Shown: positions 44,049-54,783 of the stretch, piece by piece
Position numbering within the stretch: the stretch's first letter is position 1
How the letters are laid out: the number at the start of each line of letters is the position of its first letter
Origin: Enterobacter cloacae complex sp. R_G8
GTDB lineage: Bacteria; Pseudomonadota; Gammaproteobacteria; Enterobacterales; Enterobacteriaceae
Reading direction: 5' to 3'
Length of the DNA stretch: 64,000 bases
Assembly: GCF_024599795.1 (NCBI RefSeq)
Contig: NZ_CP102246.1
Span: 3,968,001 to 4,032,000, forward strand
Program-made: the position numbers and the translations under genes
The notes under the pieces: generated by a model
Told to the model about the DNA's origin: nothing
Seen by the model: only the letters and a program-made list of their open reading frames with translations
Database searches by the model: none

Positions 44049-44374
44049 TGAGTCATTCAAACGATCATGGCGCTTCCCACGGTAGCGTAAAAACCTACAT
44101 GACAGGTTTTATCCTGTCGATCATCCTGACAGTGATCCCGTTCTGGATGGTGATGAGCGGTTCTGCGTCTAAGCCGGTTATTCTGGGTGCAATCCTGGTG
44201 ACCGCGGTGATTCAGATTCTGGTGCATCTGGTTTGCTTCCTGCACATGAACACCAAGTCCGATGAAGGCTGGAACATGACGGCATTCATCTTTACCGTGA
44301 TTATCATCGCTATCCTGGTAGTCGGTTCCATCTGGATTATGTGGAACCTTAACTACAACATGATGGTTCACTAA
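44048..44374 (+). CDS. cyoD: Cytochrome bo3 ubiquinol oxidase subunit IV
   Basis: The 108-residue subunit has three transmembrane helices and aids CuB assembly into subunit I. It starts [20 protein letters not shown], and [19 protein letters not shown] is the family signature. The ATG overlaps the cyoC stop (TAATG). A longer in-frame reading beginning inside cyoC is rejected. Confidence 0.97.
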
Positions 44375-44385
44375 GAGCGGCGAGT

Positions 44386-45273
44386 ATGTTTAAGCAATAC
44401 CTGCAAGTAACGAAACCAGGCATCATCTTTGGCAACCTGATCTCCGTGATCGGAGGGTTCCTGCTGGCCTCTAAAGGCAGCATTGATTACACCCTCTTTA
44501 TCTACACGCTGGTCGGTGTGTCGCTGGTTGTTGCGTCCGGTTGTGTATTTAACAACTACATCGACATGGATATCGACAAGAAGATGGAAAGGACCAAAAA
44601 TCGGGTGCTGGTGAAAGGCCTGATCGCCCCTTCCGTCTCGCTGGTGTACGCCACCTTGCTGGGTATTGCTGGCTTTATGCTGCTGTGGTTTGGTGCTAAC
44701 CCACTGGCCTGCTGGCTGGGGGTGATGGGGTTCGTGGTCTATGTGGGCGTTTACAGCCTGTATATGAAACGTCACTCCGTCTACGGCACGCTGATTGGTT
44801 CTCTCTCCGGCGCTGCGCCGCCGGTGATTGGCTACTGCGCCGTCACGAACGAGTTTGACAGCGGTGCGCTGATCCTGCTGGCTATCTTTAGCCTGTGGCA
44901 GATGCCGCACTCCTATGCCATCGCGATTTTCCGCTTTAAGGATTATCAGGCAGCGAACATTCCGGTTCTGCCGGTCGTGAAAGGCATTTCCGTTGCCAAG
45001 AACCACATCACGCTGTACATCATCGCCTTTGCCGTGGCAACGCTGATGCTCTCGCTGGGGGGGTACGCCGGGTATAAATATCTGGTCGTGGCCGCCGCGG
45101 TGAGCGTCTGGTGGCTTGGTATGGCCCTGCGCGGTTACAAAGTGGAAGATGACAAAGTCTGGGCGCGCAAACTGTTTGTGTTCTCGATTGTCGCCATCAC
45201 CTCGTTGTCGGTGATGATGTCCGTGGACTTCATGGTGCCGGATTCGCACAACCTGCTGACTTACGTCTGGTAA
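44386..45273 (+). CDS. cyoE: Heme O synthase (protoheme IX farnesyltransferase)
   Basis: The 295-residue membrane prenyltransferase of the UbiA family adds a farnesyl group to protoheme to make heme O for CyoB. The first aspartate-rich motif is [18 protein letters not shown]. The second region is in [17 protein letters not shown]. About nine transmembrane helices are expected. It is the last gene of the cyo operon, 11 bases after cyoD, with a strong terminator behind it. Confidence 0.98.
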   Translation: MFKQYLQVTKPGIIFGNLISVIGGFLLASKGSIDYTLFIYTLVGVSLVVASGCVFNNYIDMDIDKKMERTKNRVLVKGLIAPSVSLVYATLLGIAGFMLLWFGANPLACWLGVMGFVVYVGVYSLYMKRHSVYGTLIGSLSGAAPPVIGYCAVTNEFDSGALILLAIFSLWQMPHSYAIAIFRFKDYQAANIPVLPVVKGISVAKNHITLYIIAFAVATLMLSLGGYAGYKYLVVAAAVSVWWLGMALRGYKVEDDKVWARKLFVFSIVAITSLSVMMSVDFMVPDSHNLLTYVW

Positions 45274-45286
45274 GTGTGCAGAAATG

Positions 45287-45319
45287 AAAAAGCCAGGTTA
45301 ATCACCTGGCTTTTTTTTT
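45287..45319 (+). terminator. cyo operon terminator
   Basis: AAAAGCCAGGT, TAATC loop, ACCTGGCTTTT followed by more Ts: a strong intrinsic terminator after cyoE. Confidence 0.95.
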
Positions 45320-45423
45320 GCCCGACGCTGTTTTGCACGATGGTAATATCTCTTAAACAAACACCTGTTTACCGCAATTAACACCCCGCCTAAACTAATG
45401 CCTGCTTTTGAATTGAGGTGGCA

Positions 45424-46785
45424 ATGAACGATTATAAAATGACACCGGGCGAGCTACGCGCGACCTGGGGTTTAGGGACTGTTTTCTCGCTACGGATGCT
45501 CGGCATGTTTATGGTCCTGCCTGTTCTGACCACGTACGGCATGGCATTACAGGGCGCCAGCGAAGCATTGATTGGCCTGGCGATTGGTATTTATGGTCTG
45601 GCTCAGGCGGTATTCCAGATCCCGTTTGGTCTGCTCTCTGACCGTGTAGGCCGCAAACCCCTGATTGTTGGTGGTCTGCTGGTGTTCGTGCTGGGTAGCG
45701 TCATCGCTGCCCTCTCCCACTCCATCTGGGGCATTATTCTTGGCCGCGCCCTGCAGGGTTCCGGCGCGATTGCCGCCGCCGTGATGGCGCTGCTGTCGGA
45801 TTTAACCCGCGAACAAAACCGTACCAAAGCGATGGCATTTATCGGCGTGAGCTTTGGCGTCACGTTTGCGATTGCGATGGTGCTCGGCCCGATTATTACC
45901 CATACGCTTGGCCTGCACGCCCTGTTCTGGATGATTGCCGTGCTGGCGACCCTCGGTATTGCCTTAACGCTGTGGGTGGTACCGGACAGCAAAAACCACG
46001 TCCTGAACCGTGAATCCGGGATGGTAAAAGGCTGCTTTAGCAAAGTGCTGGTTGAGCCGCGCCTGCTGAAGCTGAACTTCGGCATTATGTGTCTGCACAT
46101 TTTGCTGATGTCGACCTTTGTCGCCCTGCCCGGCCAGCTGGCTGCAGCAGGTTTCCCGGCGGCAGAGCACTGGAAAATCTATCTGGTGACGATGGTGATT
46201 TCGTTCGTCTCGGTGGTACCGTTTATTATCTATGCCGAAGTGAAGCGCAAGATGAAGCGCGTCTTTATCGGCTGCGTGGCGGTATTGCTGATTGCCGAGA
46301 TCGTACTCTGGGGCGCCGGTCCGCACTTCTGGGAGCTGGTTGCCGGTGTGCAGATCTTCTTCCTGGCGTTTAACCTGATGGAAGCCCTGCTGCCGTCGCT
46401 GATCAGTAAGGAATCCCCTGCCGGTTATAAAGGCACGGCGATGGGTATCTACTCCACCAGCCAGTTTATCGGCGTGGCGATTGGCGGCGCACTCGGTGGC
46501 TGGGTAGACGGCCTGTTTGATTCACAAACCGTCTTCCTCGCGGGCGCACTGCTGGCGACGGTCTGGCTGCTGGTCGCCGGTACCATGAAAGAGCCGCGCT
46601 ACGTCAGTAGTCTGCGGGTAGAAATTCCGGACGACGTTGAGATCGATGATGCGCTGAAACAGCGTCTTGTATCGACAGAGGGCGTGAGTGAAGTGCTTAT
46701 CGCGGCAGAAGAGCGCAGCGCGTATGTCAAAATAGACAGTAAAGTGACAAACCGCTTTGAAGTCGAACAGGCCCTGAAAGCCTGA
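45424..46785 (+). CDS. yajR: Major facilitator transporter YajR with C-terminal YAM domain
   Basis: The 453-residue protein has 12 transmembrane helices and the motif A sequence GLLSDRVGRKPL. A C-terminal ferredoxin-like YAM domain (about 390-453, SLRVEIPDDVEIDDALKQRL ... AYVKIDSKVTNRFEVEQAL) matches E. coli YajR. It is a proton-driven exporter with unknown substrate. ATG at 45424 is chosen over GTG at 45418, because GAGGTG lies just upstream. It is monocistronic, with a terminator shared with convergent yajQ. Confidence 0.93.
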   Translation: MNDYKMTPGELRATWGLGTVFSLRMLGMFMVLPVLTTYGMALQGASEALIGLAIGIYGLAQAVFQIPFGLLSDRVGRKPLIVGGLLVFVLGSVIAALSHSIWGIILGRALQGSGAIAAAVMALLSDLTREQNRTKAMAFIGVSFGVTFAIAMVLGPIITHTLGLHALFWMIAVLATLGIALTLWVVPDSKNHVLNRESGMVKGCFSKVLVEPRLLKLNFGIMCLHILLMSTFVALPGQLAAAGFPAAEHWKIYLVTMVISFVSVVPFIIYAEVKRKMKRVFIGCVAVLLIAEIVLWGAGPHFWELVAGVQIFFLAFNLMEALLPSLISKESPAGYKGTAMGIYSTSQFIGVAIGGALGGWVDGLFDSQTVFLAGALLATVWLLVAGTMKEPRYVSSLRVEIPDDVEIDDALKQRLVSTEGVSEVLIAAEERSAYVKIDSKVTNRFEVEQALKA

Positions 46786-46813
46786 AAAAAAGCCCGGTCT
46801 GACCGGGCTTTTT
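46786..46813. terminator. Bidirectional terminator between yajR and yajQ
   Basis: AAAAAGCCCGGTC, TGA, GACCGGGCTTTTT-type stem between the convergent genes; A-runs and T-runs allow action in both directions. Confidence 0.93.
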
Positions 46814-46817
46814 CGTT

Positions 46818-47309
46818 TTAATCGCGGAAGTTTTTGAACTGGAACGGTTGCCCCAGATCGCCGCCGCGCACCAGCGCCATGACGGACTGCAGGTCATCAC
46901 GGGATTTACCGGTTACACGAATTTCTTCGCCCTGGATCTGCGCCTGAACCTTCAGCTTGCTGTCTTTGATGAGCTTAACGATTTTCTTCTGAACCGCGCT
47001 CTCAATGCCCTGCTTCAGTTTGGCTTCAACAAACCAGGTTTTACCGCTGTGCACGAACTCTTCCGGTACGTCCAGCGAGGTCCCTTCAATGCCGCGTTTT
47101 AACAGCTTGGCGCGCAGAATATCGAGCAGCTGATTAACCTGAAAATCAGATTCGCTCAGCACCTTAATGGTCTTATTGGCATCGTTCAGCTCAAACGAGG
47201 CTTCAACGCCACGAAAATCGAAACGTGACTCAACTTCGCGGGTTGCGTTTTCTACGCCGTTGCGAACTTCCTGGATATCAACTTCGGAAACAATATCGAA
47301 AGATGGCAT
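46818..47309 (-). CDS. yajQ: Nucleotide-binding protein YajQ
   Basis: The 163-residue protein has two ferredoxin-like halves ([20 protein letters not shown]; ... [20 protein letters not shown]). YajQ family members bind nucleotides, and some bind cyclic-di-GMP as effectors. The start at 47309 gives the usual length; six more upstream residues are possible but unlikely. It is convergent with yajR and divergent from panE. Confidence 0.94.
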   Translation of the reverse strand: MPSFDIVSEVDIQEVRNGVENATREVESRFDFRGVEASFELNDANKTIKVLSESDFQVNQLLDILRAKLLKRGIEGTSLDVPEEFVHSGKTWFVEAKLKQGIESAVQKKIVKLIKDSKLKVQAQIQGEEIRVTGKSRDDLQSVMALVRGGDLGQPFQFKNFRD

Positions 47310-47437
47310 CTTTTCTTCTCCCTTCATTTTTGTTGCGTTGCATAATACCCGCTACGAGGCATAACTCAACAGAAGCTTAGCTGACGGCGCTATACTTAGG
47401 CCGTAACACCTGGCGCAGTTGCAGGTGAGGAGGAACA

Positions 47438-48349
47438 ATGAAAATCACAGTGCTCGGATGCGGAGCCCTTGGTCAGCTATGGCTGGCCGCGCTATGCAAG
47501 CACGGACACGAGGTTCAGGGTTGGCTGCGTGTACCTCAGCCCTATTGCAGTGTAAACCTGATTGGTGAAGACGGAAGTATCTTTAACGAATCCCTCACCG
47601 CGAACGATCCTGATTTCCTGGCGCAAAGCGACCTGCTGTTGGTCACGCTCAAAGCGTGGCAAGTTTCAGATGCGGTAAAAGCGCTGGCAGCCCAACTCCC
47701 CCCAACATCGCCCATTTTACTGCTGCATAACGGTATGGGGACGATTGATGAGTTGAAAAGCATTGCCCAGCCGCTGCTGATGGCCACCACCACGCACGCT
47801 GCGCGCCGCGATGGCAATATCATTGTGCATGTCGCCAACGGCGTCACGCATATTGGGCCTGCCCGCGACCAGGATGGCGACTACAGTTATCTGGCAGACA
47901 CGCTGCAGAACGTACTGCCAGATGTGGCCTGGCATAACAACATCCGCCCACAGCTGTGGCGCAAGCTGGCCGTTAACTGTGTGATCAATCCACTGACCGC
48001 ACTGTGGAACTGCCCGAACGGGGAACTGAAGAACCATCCCCAGGACGTTGCCACCCTCTGTGCCGAAGTCGCCTCGGTAATCGAGCGTGAAGGCTTACAC
48101 ACATCGGCGGATGATTTACGCTATTATGTCGAGCAGGTTATTGATAGTACGGCAGAAAATATCTCATCCATGCTGCAGGATGTTCGGGCGCTACGCCACA
48201 CCGAAATCGACTACATCACTGGCTATCTGCTAAAACGCGCCCGGGCACACGGCATTGCTGTGCCGGAAAACGCCCGCCTGTATGACCTGGTAAAACGTAA
48301 GGAGAGTGAATATGAGCGCGTCGGCACTGGTTTGCCTCGCCCCTGGTAG
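47438..48349 (+). CDS. panE: 2-dehydropantoate 2-reductase
   Basis: The 303-residue enzyme reduces ketopantoate to pantoate with NADPH in the pantothenate/CoA pathway. The Rossmann start is [19 protein letters not shown]. The catalytic lysine is in [17 protein letters not shown] (about 176) and the glutamate in [15 protein letters not shown] (about 256). GGTGAGGAGGAACA precedes the ATG. Its last 38 bases overlap yajL, so the two are coupled, as in E. coli. Confidence 0.97.
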   Translation: MKITVLGCGALGQLWLAALCKHGHEVQGWLRVPQPYCSVNLIGEDGSIFNESLTANDPDFLAQSDLLLVTLKAWQVSDAVKALAAQLPPTSPILLLHNGMGTIDELKSIAQPLLMATTTHAARRDGNIIVHVANGVTHIGPARDQDGDYSYLADTLQNVLPDVAWHNNIRPQLWRKLAVNCVINPLTALWNCPNGELKNHPQDVATLCAEVASVIEREGLHTSADDLRYYVEQVIDSTAENISSMLQDVRALRHTEIDYITGYLLKRARAHGIAVPENARLYDLVKRKESEYERVGTGLPRPW

Positions 48350-48902
48350 CGAAGAGACTGAAGCGGTCACCACCATCGATATCATGGTGCGTGGCGGCAT
48401 TAAGGTCACCACCGCCAGCGTCGCCAGCGATGGCAACCTGGCTATTACCTGTTCCCGTGGAGTGAAACTCCTTGCAGATGCCCCACTGGTACAGGTGGCC
48501 GACGGGGATTACGACATCATCGTGCTGCCCGGAGGCCTGAAAGGTGCGGAGTGTTTTCGCGACAGCCCTTTGTTAGTCGAAACCGTCAGACAGTTTCATC
48601 TGTCGGGACGTATCGTTGCCGCCATTTGTGCCGCCGCCGGGACGGTACTGGTTCCACATAATATCTTCCCCATTGGTAACATGACCGGTTTCCCGGGGCT
48701 GAAAGAGACTATACCGGAAGAGCAGTGGGTGGATAAACGCGTCGTCTGGGATCCGCGCGTCAACCTGCTCACCAGCCAGGGGCCAGGAACCGCGATAGAC
48801 TTTGGCTTAAAGATTGTTGACCTGCTGGTCGGGCGTGAGAAAGCCTACGACGTCGCCTCAACGCTGGTGATGGCGGCGGGGATTTATAACTACTACGAGT
48901 AA
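48312..48902 (+). CDS. yajL: Protein/nucleotide deglycase YajL (DJ-1/PfpI family)
   Basis: The 196-residue protein is of the DJ-1 superfamily and protects against oxidative and glyoxal stress. [20 protein letters not shown] has the conserved glutamate. The reactive cysteine is in [15 protein letters not shown] (about residue 106); E. coli reads AAICAAPATVLV there as I recall, so two residues after the nucleophile elbow differ. The start at 48312 lies inside panE, after AAGGAGAGTGAAT. A terminator and an inverted dispersed repeat follow. Confidence 0.95.
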   Translation: MSASALVCLAPGSEETEAVTTIDIMVRGGIKVTTASVASDGNLAITCSRGVKLLADAPLVQVADGDYDIIVLPGGLKGAECFRDSPLLVETVRQFHLSGRIVAAICAAAGTVLVPHNIFPIGNMTGFPGLKETIPEEQWVDKRVVWDPRVNLLTSQGPGTAIDFGLKIVDLLVGREKAYDVASTLVMAAGIYNYYE

Positions 48903-48907
48903 AAGCA

Positions 48908-48935
48908 AAACGGCAACCTGAGGTTGCCGTTTTTA
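48908..48935. terminator. yajL terminator (bidirectional)
   Basis: AAAACGGCAACC, TGA, GGTTGCCGTTTTT. It is the same stem type that accompanies the other two copies of the dispersed repeat. Confidence 0.92.
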
Positions 48936-48945
48936 ATGTTTGCAC

Positions 48946-48990
48946 CCTCTACCCGTGGGAGAGGGTCGGGGTGAGGGCATCAGGCCGCAC
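48946..48990 (-). repeat. Dispersed intergenic repeat, copy B (inverted)
   Basis: Read on the minus strand this is GCGGCCTGATGCCCTCACCC followed by a CCCTCTCCCACGGG hairpin unit, and then the AAAACGGCAA stem. This is the same order as copies A and C. It lies between convergent yajL and thiI. Confidence 0.85.
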
Positions 48991-49004
48991 TCCCTTAAAA
49001 TGAA

Positions 49005-50453
49005 CTACGGACGATACACCTTCACATTCGCAAAGCCCTGCTCACGCAGGTACAGCGCCTGCAGGCGACTCATCACTCCACGTTCACACCACAGCAGGTA
49101 TGTTTTGCTCTGGTCGAGGTCGCCAAATTTGGTGCTCAGCTTATAGAACGGCAGAGAAACCACTTCCACCCCTTCCACCTGCAGCGGCTTGTCGTCCTGC
49201 TCATCAACGGAGCGGATATCCAGAATCGCGTCGTTGGCACCGAAACCGCTCACGGTTTCAACTTCAACCACTTCCTGCTCGGTCTGCTGGGCAATCTCAC
49301 GGATGTCGATGTTGGACGCTTCTTCCACCACTTTATCCAGAATGCTGAAATCGAAGTGCTCTTCTTCCGCTTCGATCTTCGCCTTCACCGCTTTGACCGT
49401 CGGGCTCTTCGAGATCACGCCGCAGTACTCTGGCATGGTACGGGCAAAATCTTCTGTACCGATTTCGCGCGCCAGATCGATGATGTGCTCTTTATCATGG
49501 GAGATCAGCGGACGCAGGATCAGGGTATCAGAAACATTGTCGATGAGACGCAGGTTGGTCAGCGTCTGGCTGGAAACCTGCCCCAGCGCTTCACCGGTGA
49601 CCAGCGCCTGCACGCCGTAGCGTTCCGCTACTTTAGAGGCCGCACGCACCATCATACGCTTGAGGACCACGCCCATCTGACCGTCGTCCACTTTCTCCAG
49701 GATTTCGCCAACCACTGGCTCGAAGTTGATCGCCACAAAGCGCACGCGGTGCGAGCTGCCAAAGCGATTCCACAGATAGTGTGCCACCTGACGCACGCCG
49801 ATTTCATGCGCCGCGCCGCCCAGATTAAAGAAGCAGTAATGCACACGGCAGCCGCGACGCATCAGCATGTAGCTGGAGACGCCAGAGTCGAAACCACCGG
49901 AAATCAGCGACAGCACATCTTCCTGGGTACCGATTGGGAAGCCGCCGATACCTTCGTAACGCCCTTTCACCAGCAGCAGGCGATCGTTTTCGATCTCCAG
50001 GTTCACGGTGACATCCGGGTTGGTCAGACGCACGCGCGCCGTTTCAACATGCTGGTTCAGACCGCCGCCAACGTAACGTTCCACCTCGATAGAGCTGAAT
50101 TCGTGCTTGCCGCGACGCTTCACGCGCACGCAGAAGGTTTTGCCTTCGATCTGGTCGCGATACTGCACCAGCGCTTTTTCGAAGATGTCATGCAGGGAAG
50201 TGAACGGAACATCTTCCACTTCCAGAATATGGTGAATACCCGGAATACGGGTCAGCGCGTCGCGAATGTCCTGACGTTTGTTTTCATCTTTCGCGCGAAC
50301 TTCAACGTGATCCCAGTGGCGCACCACGGCGAGCGTTTCGTCGTAGTGCTTTAAAACGTTACGAATGTTCCCGGTGAGAATTTTAATAAAGCGCAAACGC
50401 ACAGATTGGCTTTTGATGGTGATTTCAGGGAACAATTTAATGATAAACTTCAT
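49005..50453 (-). CDS. thiI: tRNA 4-thiouridine synthase / thiamine thiazole sulfur carrier ThiI
   Basis: The 482-residue enzyme adenylates tRNA U8 and transfers sulfur from IscS to make 4-thiouridine. It also passes sulfur to ThiS for the thiazole of thiamine. It contains an N-terminal ferredoxin-like domain, THUMP (about 60-165) and a PP-loop ([15 protein letters not shown], about 185). A C-terminal rhodanese domain (about 404-482) has its persulfide cysteine in [11 protein letters not shown]. It is divergent from xseB-ispA-dxs, which also feeds thiamine synthesis. Confidence 0.97.
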   Translation of the reverse strand: MKFIIKLFPEITIKSQSVRLRFIKILTGNIRNVLKHYDETLAVVRHWDHVEVRAKDENKRQDIRDALTRIPGIHHILEVEDVPFTSLHDIFEKALVQYRDQIEGKTFCVRVKRRGKHEFSSIEVERYVGGGLNQHVETARVRLTNPDVTVNLEIENDRLLLVKGRYEGIGGFPIGTQEDVLSLISGGFDSGVSSYMLMRRGCRVHYCFFNLGGAAHEIGVRQVAHYLWNRFGSSHRVRFVAINFEPVVGEILEKVDDGQMGVVLKRMMVRAASKVAERYGVQALVTGEALGQVSSQTLTNLRLIDNVSDTLILRPLISHDKEHIIDLAREIGTEDFARTMPEYCGVISKSPTVKAVKAKIEAEEEHFDFSILDKVVEEASNIDIREIAQQTEQEVVEVETVSGFGANDAILDIRSVDEQDDKPLQVEGVEVVSLPFYKLSTKFGDLDQSKTYLLWCERGVMSRLQALYLREQGFANVKVYRP

Positions 50454-50644
50454 GGCGGCAATGTTTCTTAGGCAAGCGTATTAAGGCTTGTAATGGAAAA
50501 TAATATTACAGCCCACACCCGTGGCTGCATCCAGGCGCGCAAGTATACCACCATCGCGCCGTTCCTGTGCACATTGCGCGTTATTTGATAATTGCCCCGA
50601 GTCCGTTACCATGTCGGGGCTGAGAATATAAGAGTCAATTCACT

Positions 50645-50887
50645 ATGCCGAAGAAGAACGACGCACCGGCCAGTTTTGAAACTGCGCTGAGTGAACTGGA
50701 GCAGATCGTCACCCGCCTTGAAAGCGGTGATTTACCGCTGGAAGAGGCGCTCAACGAATTCGAGCGTGGCGTGCAGCTGGCGCGCCAGGGGCAGGTTAAA
50801 CTGCAGCAGGCCGAGCAGCGTGTGCAGATCCTGCTTTCCGATAGCGAAGACGCTAAGACAACGCCTTTCACACCGGACGCCGAGTAA
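50645..50887 (+). CDS. xseB: Exodeoxyribonuclease VII small subunit
   Basis: The 80-residue helical protein is the small subunit of exonuclease VII, which degrades single-stranded [23 protein letters not shown] and [20 protein letters not shown] are the family helices. It ends directly before the ispA ATG (TAAATG), so ispA follows without a gap. First gene of xseB-ispA-dxs. Confidence 0.97.
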   Translation: MPKKNDAPASFETALSELEQIVTRLESGDLPLEEALNEFERGVQLARQGQVKLQQAEQRVQILLSDSEDAKTTPFTPDAE

Positions 50888-51787
50888 ATGGATTTTGCTA
50901 ACGAGCTTCAGGCGCGAGTCATCCGCGCCAACGACGCCCTGCGCCGTTTTATTGCGCCACAACCTTTTCAGAACACTCCACTGGTTGAGGCCATGCACTA
51001 TGGCGCACTCTTGGGTGGAAAGCGCCTGCGCCCGTTCCTCGTCTACGCCACAGGCAATATGTTTGGTATCAGCGATACCACGCTGGACGCCCCGGCTGCC
51101 GCCGTTGAGTGCATCCATGCCTACTCGCTGATCCACGATGATTTACCGGCGATGGATGATGACGATCTGCGTCGCGGTCAGCCAACCTGCCATATTAAGT
51201 TTGGCGAAGCGAATGCCATCCTGGCGGGGGATGCCCTGCAGACGCTGGCATTCTCCATTCTCAGCGATGCGCCGATGGCCGAAGTGACCGATCGCGACCG
51301 TCTGGCCATGGTTTCCGAACTGGCGATGGCTAGCGGCGTTGCCGGAATGTGCGGCGGGCAAGCGCTGGATCTGGAGGCAGAAGGACGTCAGGTTAATCTG
51401 GAACAGCTGGAGCGTATTCACCGGCATAAAACGGGCGCACTCATTCGTGCCGCCGTTCGCCTGGGCGCACTGAGCGCAGGTGAACAGGGGCGCAAAGCCC
51501 TGCCGATTCTGGACAGATACGCAGAAAGTATCGGTCTGGCGTTCCAGGTTCAGGATGACATTCTGGATGTGGTGGGCGATACTGCAACATTGGGTAAACG
51601 TCAGGGTGCGGATCAGCAGCTTGGCAAAAGTACCTACCCCGCCCTGCTGGGTCTTGAGCAAGCCCAGCGTAAAGCCCGGGATCTGATAGAGGAAGCCCGC
51701 CAGTCACTGAATGAACTGGCCGCGCAGTCTCTCGATACCTCGGCACTGGAAGCGCTAGCGGACTATATAATCCAGCGTGATAAATAA
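50888..51787 (+). CDS. ispA: Farnesyl diphosphate synthase
   Basis: The 299-residue all-helical enzyme condenses isopentenyl and dimethylallyl diphosphates to farnesyl diphosphate for quinones, undecaprenol and heme O. The first aspartate-rich motif is in LIHDDLPAMDDDDLRRG, the second in FQVQDDILDVVGD. GGKRLRPFLVYATG binds the diphosphate. It lies directly after xseB and 24 bases before dxs. Confidence 0.98.
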   Translation: MDFANELQARVIRANDALRRFIAPQPFQNTPLVEAMHYGALLGGKRLRPFLVYATGNMFGISDTTLDAPAAAVECIHAYSLIHDDLPAMDDDDLRRGQPTCHIKFGEANAILAGDALQTLAFSILSDAPMAEVTDRDRLAMVSELAMASGVAGMCGGQALDLEAEGRQVNLEQLERIHRHKTGALIRAAVRLGALSAGEQGRKALPILDRYAESIGLAFQVQDDILDVVGDTATLGKRQGADQQLGKSTYPALLGLEQAQRKARDLIEEARQSLNELAAQSLDTSALEALADYIIQRDK

Positions 51788-51811
51788 ACACACTATCTCG
51801 ATGAGCCTTTG

Positions 51812-53674
51812 ATGAGTTTTGATATTGCCAAATACCCGACACTGGCGTTAGTTGACTCCACCCAGGAGTTGCGTCTGTTGCCGAAAGAGAACCTGCCGAA
51901 GCTGTGCGACGAACTGCGTCGCTATCTGCTCGACAGCGTAAGCCGTTCCAGCGGACATTTCGCCTCCGGGCTTGGCACGGTCGAGCTGACCGTTGCGCTG
52001 CACTACGTCTACAACACCCCGTTCGATCAGCTCATCTGGGACGTGGGCCATCAGGCCTATCCACACAAAATTCTGACGGGTCGTCGCGATCAAATTGGCA
52101 CCATCCGCCAGAAAGGCGGCCTGCATCCGTTCCCGTGGCGCGGTGAGAGCGAGTATGACGTCTTAAGCGTCGGCCACTCGTCCACTTCCATTTCCGCGGG
52201 TATCGGTATTGCCGTGGCCGCCGAAAAAGAGAATAAGCAGCGCCGCACCGTCTGCGTGATTGGCGACGGCGCTATCACCGCCGGGATGGCCTTTGAGGCC
52301 ATGAACCACGCGGGCGATATCAAGCCTGACATGCTGGTTATCCTGAACGATAACGAAATGTCGATTTCCGAGAACGTCGGCGCGCTGAATAACCATCTGG
52401 CACAGCTGCTCTCCGGCAAGCTCTACTCCTCGCTGCGCGAAGGCGGCAAGAAAGTGTTCTCCGGCGTACCGCCAATCAAAGAGCTACTCAAGCGCACCGA
52501 AGAACACATCAAAGGCATGGTCGTGCCGGGTACACTGTTTGAAGAGCTGGGCTTTAACTACATTGGCCCGGTTGATGGTCACGACGTGCTGGGGCTGGTC
52601 ACCACGCTCAAGAACATGCGCGACCTGAAAGGCCCGCAGTTCCTGCACATCATGACGAAAAAAGGCCGTGGTTACGAACCGGCGGAAAAAGATCCAATCA
52701 CTTTCCACGCGGTACCTAAATTCGATCCGACCAGCGGTTGTCTGCCAAAAAGCAGCGGCGGCATGCCGAGCTATTCCAAAATCTTCGGCGACTGGTTATG
52801 TGAAACCGCGGCGAAAGACAACAAGCTAATGGCGATCACCCCGGCCATGCGTGAAGGTTCCGGCATGGTCGAGTTCTCCAAAAAATACCCTGACCAGTAT
52901 TTTGACGTGGCTATTGCCGAGCAGCACGCAGTCACCTTCGCGGCGGGTCTGGCGATTGGTGGATACAAACCGGTGGTGGCGATCTACTCCACCTTCCTGC
53001 AACGCGCCTACGATCAGGTGATCCATGACGTTGCCATCCAGAAGCTGCCGGTGCTGTTTGCTATCGACCGCGCAGGCATCGTGGGTGCTGACGGCCAGAC
53101 GCACCAGGGCGCATTTGATCTCTCGTTCCTGCGCTGCATCCCGGACATGGTCATCATGACGCCAAGCGACGAAAACGAGTGTCGTCAGATGCTGTTTACC
53201 GGTTACCACTATCAGGATGGCCCAAGCGCGGTTCGCTATCCACGCGGTAACGCGGTAGGCGTTGAGCTGCAGCCGCTGGAGAAGCTGGCGATAGGTAAAG
53301 GTCTGGTGAAGCGTCGCGGTGAGAAAGTGGCAATTCTGAACTTCGGTACCCTGATGCCAGAAGCCGCTAAGGTCGCTGAGTCGCTGAATGCCACTCTGGT
53401 GGATATGCGCTTTGTGAAACCGCTCGATGAATCCCTGATCCTGAACATGGCAGAAACCCATGACGTGCTGGTGACGCTGGAAGAAAACGCCATCATGGGC
53501 GGCGCGGGCAGCGGCGTGAACGAGGTGCTGATGGCGAACCGTAAAGCCGTTCCGGTACTGAACCTCGGTCTGCCGGATCACTTCATTCCGCAAGGTACTC
53601 AGGACGAAGCCCGCGCGGCAATTGGCCTGGACGCCGCTGGTATTGAAGCCAAAATTCGTAGCTGGCTTGCCTGA
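51812..53674 (+). CDS. dxs: 1-deoxy-D-xylulose-5-phosphate synthase
   Basis: The 620-residue transketolase-like enzyme joins pyruvate and glyceraldehyde 3-phosphate. The product feeds isoprenoids, thiamine and pyridoxal. The thiamine diphosphate motif is [20 protein letters not shown] to ILNDN. The catalytic glutamate is in [18 protein letters not shown], and [15 protein letters not shown] is conserved. ATG at 51812 is used; a TTG just before is ignored. It is followed by yajO after 62 bases. Confidence 0.98.
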   Translation: MSFDIAKYPTLALVDSTQELRLLPKENLPKLCDELRRYLLDSVSRSSGHFASGLGTVELTVALHYVYNTPFDQLIWDVGHQAYPHKILTGRRDQIGTIRQKGGLHPFPWRGESEYDVLSVGHSSTSISAGIGIAVAAEKENKQRRTVCVIGDGAITAGMAFEAMNHAGDIKPDMLVILNDNEMSISENVGALNNHLAQLLSGKLYSSLREGGKKVFSGVPPIKELLKRTEEHIKGMVVPGTLFEELGFNYIGPVDGHDVLGLVTTLKNMRDLKGPQFLHIMTKKGRGYEPAEKDPITFHAVPKFDPTSGCLPKSSGGMPSYSKIFGDWLCETAAKDNKLMAITPAMREGSGMVEFSKKYPDQYFDVAIAEQHAVTFAAGLAIGGYKPVVAIYSTFLQRAYDQVIHDVAIQKLPVLFAIDRAGIVGADGQTHQGAFDLSFLRCIPDMVIMTPSDENECRQMLFTGYHYQDGPSAVRYPRGNAVGVELQPLEKLAIGKGLVKRRGEKVAILNFGTLMPEAAKVAESLNATLVDMRFVKPLDESLILNMAETHDVLVTLEENAIMGGAGSGVNEVLMANRKAVPVLNLGLPDHFIPQGTQDEARAAIGLDAAGIEAKIRSWLA

Positions 53675-53736
53675 TCCCTCCCCTTTTCCGCTCCTGCTAT
53701 GCTTAAACGTATTGTTTAAAAAGTAGGAGTGGAACC

Positions 53737-54711
53737 ATGCAATACACGACATTAGGAAAAACGGATCTTAACGTTTCCCGACTTTGCCTGGGATGTATGA
53801 CCTTTGGCGAGCCTGACCGGGGTAATCACGCCTGGACGCTGCCCGAAGAGAGCAGCCGCCCTATCATCAAACGCGCCATCGAAGGTGGCATTAACTTCTT
53901 TGACACCGCCAACAGCTACTCCGACGGCAGCAGTGAAGAGATCGTTGGCCGTGCCCTGCGCGATTTTGCGCGACGTGATGAAATCGTCGTCGCCACCAAG
54001 GTCTATTACCCGGTGGGCGATCTGGCTGAGGGCCTTTCTCGCGCCCAGATCCTGCGTTCCATTGATGACAGCCTTCGACGCCTGAACATGGACTATGTCG
54101 ACCTGCTGCAAATTCACCGCTGGGATTACAACACTCCCATTGAAGAGACGCTTGAAGCGCTCAACGATGTGGTGAAAGCCGGTAAGGCGCGTTACATCGG
54201 CGCATCGTCTATGCACGCGTCGCAGTTCGCCCAAGCGCTGGCTCTGCAGGCGCAACATGGCTGGGCGCGCTTCGTCACCATGCAGGATCACTACAACCTG
54301 ATCTATCGCGAAGAAGAACGCGAGATGCTACCGCTGTGCGATCAGGAAGGCGTGGCGGTGATCCCGTGGAGCCCACTGGCACGCGGTCGCCTGACCCGTC
54401 CGTGGGGGGAAACCACAGCCCGCCTGGTATCGGATGAAGTGGGAAAAAACCTTTATTCCAGTACAGAAGCCAGCGATGCGTTAATTGCCGAGCGTTTAGC
54501 CGGGATCGCCGACGATACCGGAGCAACCCGCGCCCAGGTCGCGCTGGCATGGCTGCTGGGTAAACGCGGCGTCGCGGCACCGATTATTGGCACTTCGCGG
54601 GAAGAACAGCTTGATGAACTGCTGAAGGCGGTGGATATCACGCTGACGCCGGAGCAGGTTGCCGAACTGGAGACACCGTATCAGCAGCATCCGGTGGTGG
54701 GGTTTAAGTAA
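53737..54711 (+). CDS. yajO: Aldo/keto reductase YajO
   Basis: The 324-residue TIM-barrel oxidoreductase has the aldo/keto reductase tetrad: Asp in NFFDTANSYSDG (with Tyr), Lys in VVATKVYYP, His in LLQIHRWDYN. The NADPH site is in IPWSPLARGRL and IIGTSREEQLDELL. E. coli YajO reduces aldehydes and has been linked to thiamine precursor supply. AGTAGGAGTGGAACC precedes the ATG. It is convergent with thiL across only 72 bases, where pgpA would be expected. Confidence 0.94.
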   Translation: MQYTTLGKTDLNVSRLCLGCMTFGEPDRGNHAWTLPEESSRPIIKRAIEGGINFFDTANSYSDGSSEEIVGRALRDFARRDEIVVATKVYYPVGDLAEGLSRAQILRSIDDSLRRLNMDYVDLLQIHRWDYNTPIEETLEALNDVVKAGKARYIGASSMHASQFAQALALQAQHGWARFVTMQDHYNLIYREEEREMLPLCDQEGVAVIPWSPLARGRLTRPWGETTARLVSDEVGKNLYSSTEASDALIAERLAGIADDTGATRAQVALAWLLGKRGVAAPIIGTSREEQLDELLKAVDITLTPEQVAELETPYQQHPVVGFK

Positions 54712-54737
54712 TCCCTCTCCCTAACCCTCCAATACAG

Positions 54738-54765
54738 GCCGGGTAAGGCGAAGCCGCCACCCGGC
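54738..54765. repeat. REP-like hairpin between yajO and thiL
   Basis: GCCGGGT-AAGGCGAAGCCGCC-ACCCGGC has 7-base outer arms and an inner imperfect stem, as in enteric REP/BIME units. It sits exactly where pgpA would lie between thiL and yajO. Confidence 0.75.
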
Positions 54766-54783
54766 AGTACAGATCGCACAACA

